Assembly: GCF_003951285.1 (NCBI RefSeq) | Contig: NZ_RXFQ01000020.1 | Coordinates: 1 to 64,000 of the forward strand | Length of the DNA: 64,000 nucleotides | Direction: 5' to 3' | From: Variovorax beijingensis | GTDB lineage: Bacteria; Pseudomonadota; Gammaproteobacteria; Burkholderiales; Burkholderiaceae_C | Part shown: positions 8,453 to 16,234 of the stretch, piece by piece | How positions within the stretch are numbered: position 1 is the stretch's first letter | Layout of the letters: each line of letters begins with the position of its first letter | Notes under the pieces: model-generated | The model's input: the letters and a program-made list of their open reading frames with translations, nothing else | Database searches by the model: none | Told to the model about the DNA's origin: nothing | Made by a program: the position numbers and the translations under genes

Positions 8453-9736
8453 TCAGCCCGGCGCGCGCGGCGGCGTGCCCTTGTCCTGTTCGCGCCAGCC
8501 GCGCAGCCGCCGGTACAGCGTGCCGCGCGACACGCCCAGCTGCCGCGCCGCCTGCGACACGTTGCCGTCCTGCGCCGCCAGCGTTTCCTCGATCAGCTTG
8601 CGGCTGTGCTCGCGCAGGGTTTCGCCCGGCAGCGCTTCCGCCTGTGCGTGGTGCGGGGCGATCGCTGGCGTGCGCTCGTGCGCCGCCAACGGCTCGGCCG
8701 CCGCCGCAGGCTCGGCGGACAGCGCCGTGCCGGCTTCGCCGGGCACCGCCACCGCATGCCTGAAGTCCACGCCGTCGGCGGCCTTCAGGCGCGCCTGCAC
8801 CCACACGCCCAGGCCGCTCGCCAGGCGCAGCGGCTGCGCGGCTTCGCGCCTTTCGAGCCGCAGCAGGCTCGCGAGGTCGTGGCCCAGCATCGATTCGACA
8901 TCGCGCTCGCAGGCCTCTTCGGGCAGGCGCCCGATCAGCCGCGCGCCGGCACTGTTGAGCCAGGCGATGGTGCCGTCGGGCGCCACGCCGGCCAGCGCTT
9001 CCATGGGCGTGCCCAGCAGGGTGGGGCTGGCCTGGAAGCGCAGGATCAGGTGGTCGCGCGACTGCGCCTGCAGCAGGCGGTTCTCGATGGTCGTGGCGTA
9101 GAGCCCCACCATCGAGGCTGCATCGAAGCCGAAGCGCCGCGCCTCCATCGTGATGTCGAGCACGCCCGCGAGCCGGCCCGCCACGTCGCGGATCGGCGCC
9201 GCGGCGCACTGCATCTGCGACAGCACGTCGAAATAGTGCTCCGCGCCGTCGACCGTGCAGGCCTGCCCGGTGGTTGCCACGATGCCCGGCGCCGTGGTGC
9301 CGACGATGCGCTCGGAGATGTTCACGCCCACGCGCGCGGTCTTGCGCAGCACCGGCTGGTGCGCGGCGGCCGGCTGGTGCGTGACGTGCACCACCACGCC
9401 TTCGCCGTCCGTCAGGATCACGCGGCAGTCGGTGCCTGCGAGCGCGCTTTCCATGCTCGCGAGTTCCTGCCGCGCCACCTCGAGCAGCTCGCGGTTGCGC
9501 GCCAGCGTGGCGTGCAGGCGGCTCGGCGTGACCGCATCGAAAGGCACGATGCGCTGCCGGTCGCTGTGGTTGCGGGTGCAGCGCAGCCACGACTGGATCA
9601 CCGCCTCGCCGACCAGGCCCGAAGGCCGCACGCCTTCCTCGAAGAACTGCTGCCGCGCGAGCGCCACGCGCTGTGCCGGCGTGCTGGAAAAAAGTTGGCG
9701 CGGCGCGGTTGCCGTGCCCAGCCGTTCGAAAGCCAT
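8453..9736 (-). CDS. GAF/Fis-type transcriptional regulator (AcoR-like, lacking the AAA+ domain)
   Basis: A 427-residue protein taken to start at ATG 9736 (MAFERLGTATAPRQL...); the frame stays open upstream but the extra residues look non-coding. The N-terminal half (QSWLRC... then GVNISERIVGTTAPGIVATTGQ) is the GAF-type sensory region of AcoR-family regulators, a PAS-like segment follows (about residues 200-290), and the C-terminus is a Fis-type helix-turn-helix (EETLAAQDGNVSQAARQLGV). The sigma-54-interacting AAA+ domain (GAFTGA, Walker motifs) expected between them is absent. It is divergent from the alcohol dehydrogenase gene at 9894 and probably controls it. Its 3' end is 4 bases from the 3' end of gcd. 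Confidence 0.85.
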   Translation of the reverse strand: MAFERLGTATAPRQLFSSTPAQRVALARQQFFEEGVRPSGLVGEAVIQSWLRCTRNHSDRQRIVPFDAVTPSRLHATLARNRELLEVARQELASMESALAGTDCRVILTDGEGVVVHVTHQPAAAHQPVLRKTARVGVNISERIVGTTAPGIVATTGQACTVDGAEHYFDVLSQMQCAAAPIRDVAGRLAGVLDITMEARRFGFDAASMVGLYATTIENRLLQAQSRDHLILRFQASPTLLGTPMEALAGVAPDGTIAWLNSAGARLIGRLPEEACERDVESMLGHDLASLLRLERREAAQPLRLASGLGVWVQARLKAADGVDFRHAVAVPGEAGTALSAEPAAAAEPLAAHERTPAIAPHHAQAEALPGETLREHSRKLIEETLAAQDGNVSQAARQLGVSRGTLYRRLRGWREQDKGTPPRAPG

Positions 9737-9800
9737 GCTGTTCGCCGCTCCTCGCAAATCGGGGGAATCAGGAAAGGGAGATCGCTGCCCCTGTCGAATG

Positions 9801-9817
9801 TGTTCCGCAATGGAACA
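9801..9817. promoter_or_regulatory. Candidate operator between the Fis-type regulator and alcohol dehydrogenase genes
   Basis: TGTTCC (9801-9806), a 5-base spacer, and GGAACA (9812-9817) form a perfect dyad in the 157-base divergent gap, 77 bases before the dehydrogenase start. Fis-type helix-turn-helix regulators bind short dyads of this size, so this is a candidate site for the adjacent regulator. Confidence 0.5.
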
Positions 9818-9893
9818 GCGCCGGACTGGGGAAATCCCGAAGGTGAACGCGAGTGCGGCAAAAACGATCCTTGCGGCACAAAGGAGACCCACG

Positions 9894-11987
9894 ATGAAAA
9901 AGATCCACTCCGGTTTGCTTGTGCTCGCCGGTGCATTGCTGTGCCTGGGCAGCTCGCCCGCCGCGGCCCAGGCCTCGGCCGCCAGGCAGGTGAACGGCGA
10001 CTTCATCCGCGCCAATGCGGCTGAGAAGAAGACCCCCGACTGGCCGAGCTACGGCCTGGACTACGCCGAGTCGCGCTTCAGCAAGCTCGACCAGGTGAAC
10101 GCCGGCAACGTGAAGCAGCTGGGCCTGGCCTGGTCCTACAACCTCGAGTCCACGCGCGGCGTCGAGGCCACGCCGCTGGTGGTGGACGGCATCATGTACG
10201 TCACCGCGTCGTGGAGCGTGGTGCATGCCATCGATACGCGCACCGGGCAGAAGCTCTGGAGCTTCGATCCGCAGGTGGATAAATCCAAGGGCTTCAGGGG
10301 CTGCTGCGACGTGGTGAACCGCGGCGTGGCGCTGCACGAGGGCAAGGTCTACGTCGGCGCCTATGACGGCCGCCTGATCGCACTCGACGCCGCCACGGGG
10401 CAGAAGGTCTGGGAGAAGAACACCATCGAGGGGCAGAAGGGCTCCTACACCATCACCGGTGCGCCGCGCGTCTTCAAGGGCAAGGTCATCATCGGCAACG
10501 GCGGTGCCGAGTACGGCGTGCGCGGCTACGTCACGGCCTACGACGCGAAGACCGGCGAGCAGAAGTGGCGCTGGTTCGTGGTGCCGGGCGACCCGGCCAA
10601 GCCCTTCGAGGACGAATCGATGGCGCGCGCCGCCAAGACCTGGGACCCGAGCGGCAAATACTGGGAAGCCGGCGGCGGCGGCACAGCATGGGACAGCTTC
10701 GCCTTCGACCCCGAGCTCAACCTGATGTACGTGGGCACCGGCAACGGCTCGCCCTGGGCGCACAGGAAGCGCAGCCCCAAGGGCGGCGACAACCTCTACC
10801 TCGGCTCGGTGGTGGCCCTGAACCCCGACACCGGCAAGTACGTGTGGCACTACCAGGAGACGCCGGGCGACAACTGGGACTACACCTCCACCCAGTCGAT
10901 GATCCTGGCCAACGTCACGCTCGGCGGCAAGGCGCGCAAGGTGCTGCTGCATGCGCCGAAGAACGGCTTCTTCTTCGTCATCGACCGCACCAACGGCAAG
11001 TTCATCTCGGCGAAGAATTTCGTCGACGTGAACTGGGCCACCGGCTACGACAAGAACGGCCGTCCCGTCGAGATCGCCGCCGCGCGCCAGAACGACAAGC
11101 CCGGAGACAGCATCCCCGGCCCCTTCGGTGCGCACAACTGGCACCCGATGTCGTTCAACCCGCAGACCGGCCTGGCCTACCTGCCGGCGCAGAACATTCC
11201 GGTCAACCTGATGGACGACAAGGACTGGAAGTTCGACCAGAACGCGCCCGGCCGCCCGCACGCCGCGCTGGGCTGGAACACCGCGATGGCGATCAACGCC
11301 GAGCCGCCCAAGAGCAAGCCCTTCGGCCGCCTCGTCGCCTGGGACCCGGTGGCGCAGAAGGAGGCCTGGGGCGTGGACTACGTCTCGCCCTGGAACGGCG
11401 GCACGCTCACCACCGCCGGCAACCTCGTGTTCCAGGGCACGGCCGACGGCCGCCTGGTGGCCTACAACGCGAAGACCGGCGAGAAGCTCTGGGAAACGGC
11501 CACCGGCACCGGCGTGGTGGCCGCGCCCGCCACCTACATGGTCGATGGCAAGCAGTATGTGTCGGTCGCGGTGGGCTGGGGCGGCGTGTACGGCCTCGCG
11601 CAGCGCGCCACCGAGCGGCAGGGTCCGGGCACGGTCTACACCTTTGCGGTGGGCGGCACCGCGAAGATGCCCGACTTCGTGCAGTACCGCATGGACAAGC
11701 TGGTGCAGGGCGTGAAGTACGACCCCGCCAAGGTCCAGGCCGGCACGATGCTCTATGTGAGCAACTGCGTGTTCTGCCACGGCGTGCCGGGCGTGGACCG
11801 CGGCGGCAACATCCCGAACCTCGGCTACATGGATGCGGCCTACATCGAGAACCTCGACAAGTTCATCCTCAAGGGCCCGGCCATGGCGCGCGGCATGCCC
11901 GACTTCACGGGCAAGCTCTCGGGCGACGACATCGAGAGCATCAAGGCCTTCATCCAGGGCACGGCCGACGCGATCCGGCCGAAGTAG
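9894..11987 (+). CDS. Quinohemoprotein alcohol dehydrogenase (PQQ domain plus cytochrome c), type II
   Basis: A 697-residue periplasmic enzyme starting at ATG 9894 with AAGGAG at 9881-9886. Residues 1 to about 26 are a signal peptide. The PQQ propeller has the adjacent-cysteine ring motif GCCDVVNRG and the catalytic region PGDNWDYTS, both typical of methanol/ethanol-type dehydrogenases. Residues about 615-690 form a cytochrome c domain with the haem motif CVFCH and a methionine ligand near GMPDF. Such enzymes oxidise primary alcohols to aldehydes and pass electrons through their own haem. It stands alone between a divergent regulator and a terminator, so electron acceptor and PQQ synthesis genes must lie elsewhere. 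Confidence 0.92.
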   Translation: MKKIHSGLLVLAGALLCLGSSPAAAQASAARQVNGDFIRANAAEKKTPDWPSYGLDYAESRFSKLDQVNAGNVKQLGLAWSYNLESTRGVEATPLVVDGIMYVTASWSVVHAIDTRTGQKLWSFDPQVDKSKGFRGCCDVVNRGVALHEGKVYVGAYDGRLIALDAATGQKVWEKNTIEGQKGSYTITGAPRVFKGKVIIGNGGAEYGVRGYVTAYDAKTGEQKWRWFVVPGDPAKPFEDESMARAAKTWDPSGKYWEAGGGGTAWDSFAFDPELNLMYVGTGNGSPWAHRKRSPKGGDNLYLGSVVALNPDTGKYVWHYQETPGDNWDYTSTQSMILANVTLGGKARKVLLHAPKNGFFFVIDRTNGKFISAKNFVDVNWATGYDKNGRPVEIAAARQNDKPGDSIPGPFGAHNWHPMSFNPQTGLAYLPAQNIPVNLMDDKDWKFDQNAPGRPHAALGWNTAMAINAEPPKSKPFGRLVAWDPVAQKEAWGVDYVSPWNGGTLTTAGNLVFQGTADGRLVAYNAKTGEKLWETATGTGVVAAPATYMVDGKQYVSVAVGWGGVYGLAQRATERQGPGTVYTFAVGGTAKMPDFVQYRMDKLVQGVKYDPAKVQAGTMLYVSNCVFCHGVPGVDRGGNIPNLGYMDAAYIENLDKFILKGPAMARGMPDFTGKLSGDDIESIKAFIQGTADAIRPK

Positions 11988-12006
11988 GCAGGCGCGCTCC
12001 CCCAAG

Positions 12007-12043
12007 AAAAAAGCCGCCGGCCCGAAAGGGTGCGGCGGCTTTT
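12007..12043. terminator. Bidirectional rho-independent terminator
   Basis: AAAAGCCGCC (12009-12018) pairs with GGCGGCTTTT (12034-12043) around a 15-base loop. The stem is flanked by A-runs on the left and T-runs on the right, so it can end transcription from the alcohol dehydrogenase gene and from the convergent Bug receptor gene. Confidence 0.85.
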
Positions 12044-12060
12044 GAACGGGAAGGCAGCAA

Positions 12061-13035
12061 TCAGTCGGCGTACACGCCGGCGGCCTTGATGATCGGGCCC
12101 CACTTGGCGATCTCGGCCGAGACGAACTTCTTGTGCTCGGCCGGCTCGGTGCGCTTGTCGGTGGTGATCACGGCGCCGAGGCCTTCCTGGCGCTTGATGA
12201 AGCCCGGGTCCTTCATGGCGGCCTTGATGGCTTCGTTGAGCTTCTTCAGCACCGGTGCCGGCGTGCCCTTGGGCGCGTACACGCCGTGCCAGATCGTGAC
12301 CTCGAAGTCCTTCAGGCCCGATTCGGCGAGCGTCGGCAGGTCCTTGAGAGCGGGCGTGGTCAGGCGCTTGGTCGTGGTCACGGCATAGGCCTTGACCTTC
12401 TTGGCCTCGATCTGCGAGGTGGTGTTGGTGGTCTGGTCGCACAAGAGGTCGATCTGGCCGCCCAGCAGGTCGGCGATGGCCGGCGCGGTGCCCTTGTAGG
12501 GAACCGGCGTCATCTCGACCTTGAGCGCGCTCTGGAACAGCAGGCCGCACAGGTGCGAGGCGGCGCCCAGGCCGGCATTGCCGAGGTTGATCTTGCCCTT
12601 GTTGGCCGCGATCCAGGCCGTCAGTTCCTTGTAGTTGTTGGCCGGCAGGCCGGGCTTGCCGATGAGCGTCATCGGCACTTCATTGACCATGCCGAGGTAT
12701 TCGAAGTCGTTCTCGACGTTGAACGGCAGCTTGCGGTAGAGCGCCGGCATCGTCGACATGCCGATGTGGTTGAGCAGCAGCGTGTAGCCGTCCGGCGCGG
12801 CGCGGGCCACCTTGGCGGTGCCGATGGAGCTGCCGGCGCCCGCGGTGTTGTCCACCACGATCGTCGTGCCAAGGGTCTTTTGCAGGGCTTCGGCCAGATC
12901 GCGGGCCACCCGGTCGGTCGGGCCGCCGGCGGAGAAAGGCACCACCAGCGTGACGGTCTTGCCTGCGGGGAAATCCTGGGCATAGGCGCCGGCGGCAGCA
13001 GCGGCGAACGCCGTGAATGCAAGCAGTTTCTTCAT
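12061..13035 (-). CDS. Bug-family tripartite tricarboxylate transporter substrate-binding protein
   Basis: A 324-residue periplasmic receptor. Residues 1-19 are a signal peptide (MKKLLAFTAFAAAAAGAYAQ), then the hallmark VTLVVPFSAGGPTDRVARDLAEAL and the loops NTAGAGSSIGTAKVARAAPDGYTLL and VPYKGTAPAIADLLGGQID. Bug receptors bind carboxylates such as tricarboxylates, amino acids or aromatic acids. No TctA/TctB membrane partners are nearby, which is common in this bacterial group where such receptors are greatly expanded. In the 206-base divergent gap to the next gene, TAAGGGCT (13079-13086) and AGCCCTTA (13112-13119) form an inverted pair, and GAATAGC occurs twice in tandem (13101-13114). The ligand is unknown. 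Confidence 0.9.
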   Translation of the reverse strand: MKKLLAFTAFAAAAAGAYAQDFPAGKTVTLVVPFSAGGPTDRVARDLAEALQKTLGTTIVVDNTAGAGSSIGTAKVARAAPDGYTLLLNHIGMSTMPALYRKLPFNVENDFEYLGMVNEVPMTLIGKPGLPANNYKELTAWIAANKGKINLGNAGLGAASHLCGLLFQSALKVEMTPVPYKGTAPAIADLLGGQIDLLCDQTTNTTSQIEAKKVKAYAVTTTKRLTTPALKDLPTLAESGLKDFEVTIWHGVYAPKGTPAPVLKKLNEAIKAAMKDPGFIKRQEGLGAVITTDKRTEPAEHKKFVSAEIAKWGPIIKAAGVYAD

Positions 13036-13241
13036 GAGTGTCTCTCGGGTTGGTGAAATTCAAAAACGGCCGCGATCATAAGGGCTGACCATGACCTGAC
13101 GAATAGCGAATAGCCCTTAGGCATGGGCCGAAATCCGCCCCTTCCTGGGGCATGATGCGCGCTCGCAAGTCGCGCCTGGGGAGGCGCGAAGAAAAACCAC
13201 AACACCGCAGGCCTTCGGGCCGCATCGAGGAGGAAATTCCA

Positions 13242-14432
13242 ATGGATCCATGGGTCTATCCGCGCGAGCGCTGGCTCGGCAACATCACGCTCTGGCTCGG
13301 GCTGCTGGTCTGGGTGCTGCTGGTCCTGGGCACCCTGGGCATCGCGCTCGTCTATGTGCTGCTCGGCTTCATCGCCTACGTGTTCGCACAGTCGGCCGTC
13401 ATCGCCTGGATCAAGGGCACGGCCGTGAAGCTCTCGCCCACCCAGCTGCCCGAGCTGCATGCACGGTTCCTGGCCTGCTGCGGCCATCTGGGCATCCAGA
13501 ACCCGCCCGAGGCCTACCTGCTGCACGGCGACGGCATCTTCAATGCCTTTGCCACGCGCTTTTTCGGCCGCAACTTCGTGGTGCTGCTGTCCGACGTGGT
13601 CGACGCCATGGAAGCCCAGCCCGACGGCATCAACTTCTACATCGGCCACGAGCTGGGCCACATCCGGCGCGGCCACCTCACGGGCCACATCTGGCGCGCC
13701 CCGGTGCTGTGGCTGCCGCTGCTCGGCGCCGCCTATTCGCGGGCCCAGGAATACACCTGCGACCTGCACGGCGCCGCCTGCTGCAAGCAGACAGACTCCG
13801 CGCCCCGCGCGCTGGTGGCGCTGGCCGCCGGCGCGCAGCAATGGCGCCACGTCGACCTGCAGCGCTACGCCGACCAGTCGGTGGGCAACAGCGGCTTCTG
13901 GGCCTCGTTCCATGAACTGATCGCCGGCTATCCCTGGCTCACCAAGCGCGTCGCGCGCGCCATCGATCCGGGCGCGAAGCTGCCGAGCCGCAATCCGGTG
14001 GCCTACCTGCTCGCGGTCTTCGTGCCGTACACCGGCCGTGCCGGCGGCGGCGCGCTGGCGCTGCTGGTGGTGGCGGCCATCATCGGCGTGCTGGCTGCGG
14101 TGGCGCTGCCGGCCTACCAGCAATACGAGTCGCGCGCGGCCGTCTCGCAGGCCTGGTCCGAAGCCGCACCGGTGCGCGAAGCGCTCGGCAACTACTACAA
14201 GCAGAAGGAAGAGATTCCCGATTCCCTGGCCACGGCCGGCGCACCCGAAACCCTGCCCGGCGGCTCGGAGCTGACGCTCGACCCCGACACCATGGTGGTC
14301 GAAGCGGTGCTTCCAAAGGCCAAGGGCACGCTGCGCATGGAGCCCTCGGCCACCGAGGACGGCATTGCCTGGAACTGCGTGGCCGGCGACGACCTGTCCG
14401 AAAAGGCGCTGCCGGCCAGCTGCCGCAAATAG
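13242..14432 (+). CDS. M48-type membrane metallopeptidase fused to a C-terminal type IV pilin-like domain
   Basis: A 396-residue protein starting at ATG 13242 with GAGGAGGA just upstream; an in-frame ATG 90 bases earlier lacks one. Residues about 15-58 are two hydrophobic helices. A peptidase domain follows with HELGH at 136-140 and E170/D174 in QEYTCD, the zinc ligands of M48 (HtpX/YcaL-like) enzymes. Residues 267-290 form a pilin-like helix (VVAAIIGVLAAVALPAYQQY), followed by a pilin-type globular part with two cysteines (C379 in WNCV, C394 in ASCRK) like the PilA disulfide loop. The prepilin cleavage motif GFTLIE is missing, so export as a pilin is unlikely. The fold assignments are family knowledge; the role of the fusion is unknown. 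Confidence 0.8.
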   Translation: MDPWVYPRERWLGNITLWLGLLVWVLLVLGTLGIALVYVLLGFIAYVFAQSAVIAWIKGTAVKLSPTQLPELHARFLACCGHLGIQNPPEAYLLHGDGIFNAFATRFFGRNFVVLLSDVVDAMEAQPDGINFYIGHELGHIRRGHLTGHIWRAPVLWLPLLGAAYSRAQEYTCDLHGAACCKQTDSAPRALVALAAGAQQWRHVDLQRYADQSVGNSGFWASFHELIAGYPWLTKRVARAIDPGAKLPSRNPVAYLLAVFVPYTGRAGGGALALLVVAAIIGVLAAVALPAYQQYESRAAVSQAWSEAAPVREALGNYYKQKEEIPDSLATAGAPETLPGGSELTLDPDTMVVEAVLPKAKGTLRMEPSATEDGIAWNCVAGDDLSEKALPASCRK

Positions 14433-14578
14433 CGGCAGGCATGTCGTAAGAGAAGGTTGCCGCCCGTCGAACCGTCCGACAGGCGGACCCGGCGGGCGCC
14501 GATGCGCGCCGCGGGCGTGGGCCCTAGGGTGAAATGTCATTGCCATCAAAAGAACCACCTTCAAGGAGTGACTCACCC

Positions 14579-15148
14579 ATGCCCACCATCTCTTCTTCAC
14601 TGGACGGAATGAAGGTTGCCATCCTCGTGGCGGACGGCTTCGAGCAGGCCGAGATGACCGAGCCGCGCAAGGCGCTCGACCATGCCGGCGCGCAGACCCA
14701 GATCGTTTCGCCGCTCGACGGCAGCGTGCGCGCCTGGAAGCAGCTCGAGCCCGCCGACACCTTCGAGGTCGACGTGCCGCTCAAGAACGCCAATGCCGAC
14801 GAGTTCGACGCGCTGCTGCTGCCCGGCGGCGTCGCCAACCCCGACGCGCTGCGCATCAACCAGAAGGCCGTGGCCTTCGTGCGCGCCTTCGTCGAGTCGG
14901 GCAAGCCCATCGCGGCCATCTGCCATGGCCCATGGACGCTCATCGATGCCGGCGGCGTGAAGGGCCGCAGGATGACCTCATGGCCTTCGCTGCGCGCCGA
15001 CCTGCACAACGCCGGCGCGACGTGGATCGACAAGGAGGTGGTGGTCGACAGCGGCCTGGTGACGAGCCGCAAGCCCGGCGACCTGCCCGCGTTCATCCGT
15101 GAGATGACGACGATGTTCGAGCTCGCGCACGAGGCGGCGATCCACTGA
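14579..15148 (+). CDS. DJ-1/PfpI-family protein (type 1 glutamine amidotransferase-like)
   Basis: A 189-residue protein starting at ATG 14579 with AAGGAG at 14563-14568. It has the family layout: KVAILVADGFEQAEMTEPRKAL at the N-terminus with the conserved glutamate, and the nucleophile elbow IAAICHGPWTL with the reactive cysteine near residue 118. Members include intracellular PfpI protease, YhbO and YajL, with proposed roles in protein or nucleotide deglycation and stress survival. It most resembles the PfpI/YhbO branch. It stands alone with a 146-base upstream gap and is followed 60 bases later by an unrelated membrane-protein gene. Confidence 0.88.
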   Translation: MPTISSSLDGMKVAILVADGFEQAEMTEPRKALDHAGAQTQIVSPLDGSVRAWKQLEPADTFEVDVPLKNANADEFDALLLPGGVANPDALRINQKAVAFVRAFVESGKPIAAICHGPWTLIDAGGVKGRRMTSWPSLRADLHNAGATWIDKEVVVDSGLVTSRKPGDLPAFIREMTTMFELAHEAAIH

Positions 15149-15208
15149 GCCTGCGGCGGCGCAGCGCGCACGCGGATGGGGCCGCGGGTTCCGGTACGCT
15201 CCCATCCC

Positions 15209-16234
15209 ATGGCGGCATCTTCTTCGTTCGAGCGCGCGCAGCGCCTGCCCGGAAATTTCGCATGGATCGCGGTGGCGGTCGATGCGGCCCTGTTCGTGCT
15301 GGGCATGGCGGCGCAACTGCTGCCTTTCTCGCCGCACGGCGAGCAGATGCGCGGCGTGTATGCGCAACCCGGCGTATGGGTGCCGCTGCTGTCGCGTGCC
15401 GTGACGGTGTGGCTGCTGGCGGCCACGCTGGCGTGGTGCCATGCGCGCAAGGCGCTCGATGAGCGCGGCGCGGCCCGCATCGCGCAGCTTCGCGGCCCTG
15501 GCAGCCGCTTCGGCGCCGTGTTCCTTGCGGCGATGGTCGTCAACATGCTTGCACTGACGCCGCTGTTCTACCAGGCGCAGCTGCTCTTCATGCCGGGTGG
15601 GCCGCTGCATGAACGCGTCGGCACGTACGGCCTGCGGCCGGTCATGGCCGTGTCGATGCTCGTCCAGTCGGCCATCCAGATGCTCGTGCTCGTCGCGAGC
15701 GTGTGGCTGGCCGCCCGCTTCGCGCTGCGGGGGCGCGGCAGCGGGCCCGCGGGTTCATCGCCGGGCGCGGCGGATGGCGGCGCGGGCGCGGCACCGCCGC
15801 GCCGCGCGGTGGGCCTCGTGGCCGCCGCGACTTTTGTCTCGCTGCAGGTGTGGACCGGCCATGTGGCGAGCGGCTGGGTCGACACCTCGAGGGACTCGGA
15901 CGCGGTGCCGCTTCTGCTCGGCTGGTTCGCAGTGCCGCTGCTGATCTGGGCGCTGGCGTTCTGGGGCGGCTGGCTCGGCGCCGCGCCAGGGCCTGTGCAC
16001 ACGCGTCCGTTCCGGGCCGTGGCGGCCGCGGTGTCGGCCTTCGTGCTGCTGCAGGCAGTTTGCGCCGCGCTGGCGCTCGGCGGGCTGCTGTGGATCGCGG
16101 GCGCGAGCTTCTCGGGCGTGAGCAGCGGCGGCCGCCTCGCGGCGCTCGCCGCCCTGATGGCGGCGATCTACCTCGTGCTGCTGGTGCTGGGGATGCGCAC
16201 GGTCACGCGCCGGCTCTACCGCCGCTACTTGTAG
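15209..16234 (+). CDS. Multi-pass membrane protein of unknown function
   Basis: I do not recognise this family. The 341-residue product has about eight hydrophobic stretches (roughly residues 18-40, 63-84, 105-126, 147-175, 198-214, 226-250, 265-293 and 305-328) and a low-complexity glycine/alanine/serine loop near residue 180 (RGSGPAGSSPGAADGGAG). ATG 15209 is preferred over ATG 15176 because the extra residues are charged and not conserved-looking; neither has a strong ribosome binding site. Its last 10 bases overlap the 3' end of the convergent ligase gene. Confidence 0.7.
   Translation: MAASSSFERAQRLPGNFAWIAVAVDAALFVLGMAAQLLPFSPHGEQMRGVYAQPGVWVPLLSRAVTVWLLAATLAWCHARKALDERGAARIAQLRGPGSRFGAVFLAAMVVNMLALTPLFYQAQLLFMPGGPLHERVGTYGLRPVMAVSMLVQSAIQMLVLVASVWLAARFALRGRGSGPAGSSPGAADGGAGAAPPRRAVGLVAAATFVSLQVWTGHVASGWVDTSRDSDAVPLLLGWFAVPLLIWALAFWGGWLGAAPGPVHTRPFRAVAAAVSAFVLLQAVCAALALGGLLWIAGASFSGVSSGGRLAALAALMAAIYLVLLVLGMRTVTRRLYRRYL

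Noticed and set aside
9855-9876. Sigma-54 -24/-12 promoter ahead of the alcohol dehydrogenase gene
   Set aside because: GG and GC dinucleotides occur but 14 bases lie between them instead of about 10, and the regulator lacks the AAA+ domain.
13152-13241. Upstream extension of the M48-pilin gene
   Set aside because: The added residues are basic and unstructured and there is no ribosome binding site, while GAGGAGGA precedes the internal ATG at 13242.
13032-14600. Antisense reading frame of about 520 codons opposite the M48-pilin gene
   Set aside because: The composition is arginine/histidine-rich and without homologous motifs, while the sense frame holds HELGH and pilin motifs and a ribosome binding site.
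16225-16234. Frameshift or assembly error at the convergent gene ends
   Set aside because: Both stops (plus strand 16232-16234 and minus strand 16225-16227) are plain and the overlap is short; similar convergent overlaps occur at 55441-55446 and 60449-60458.
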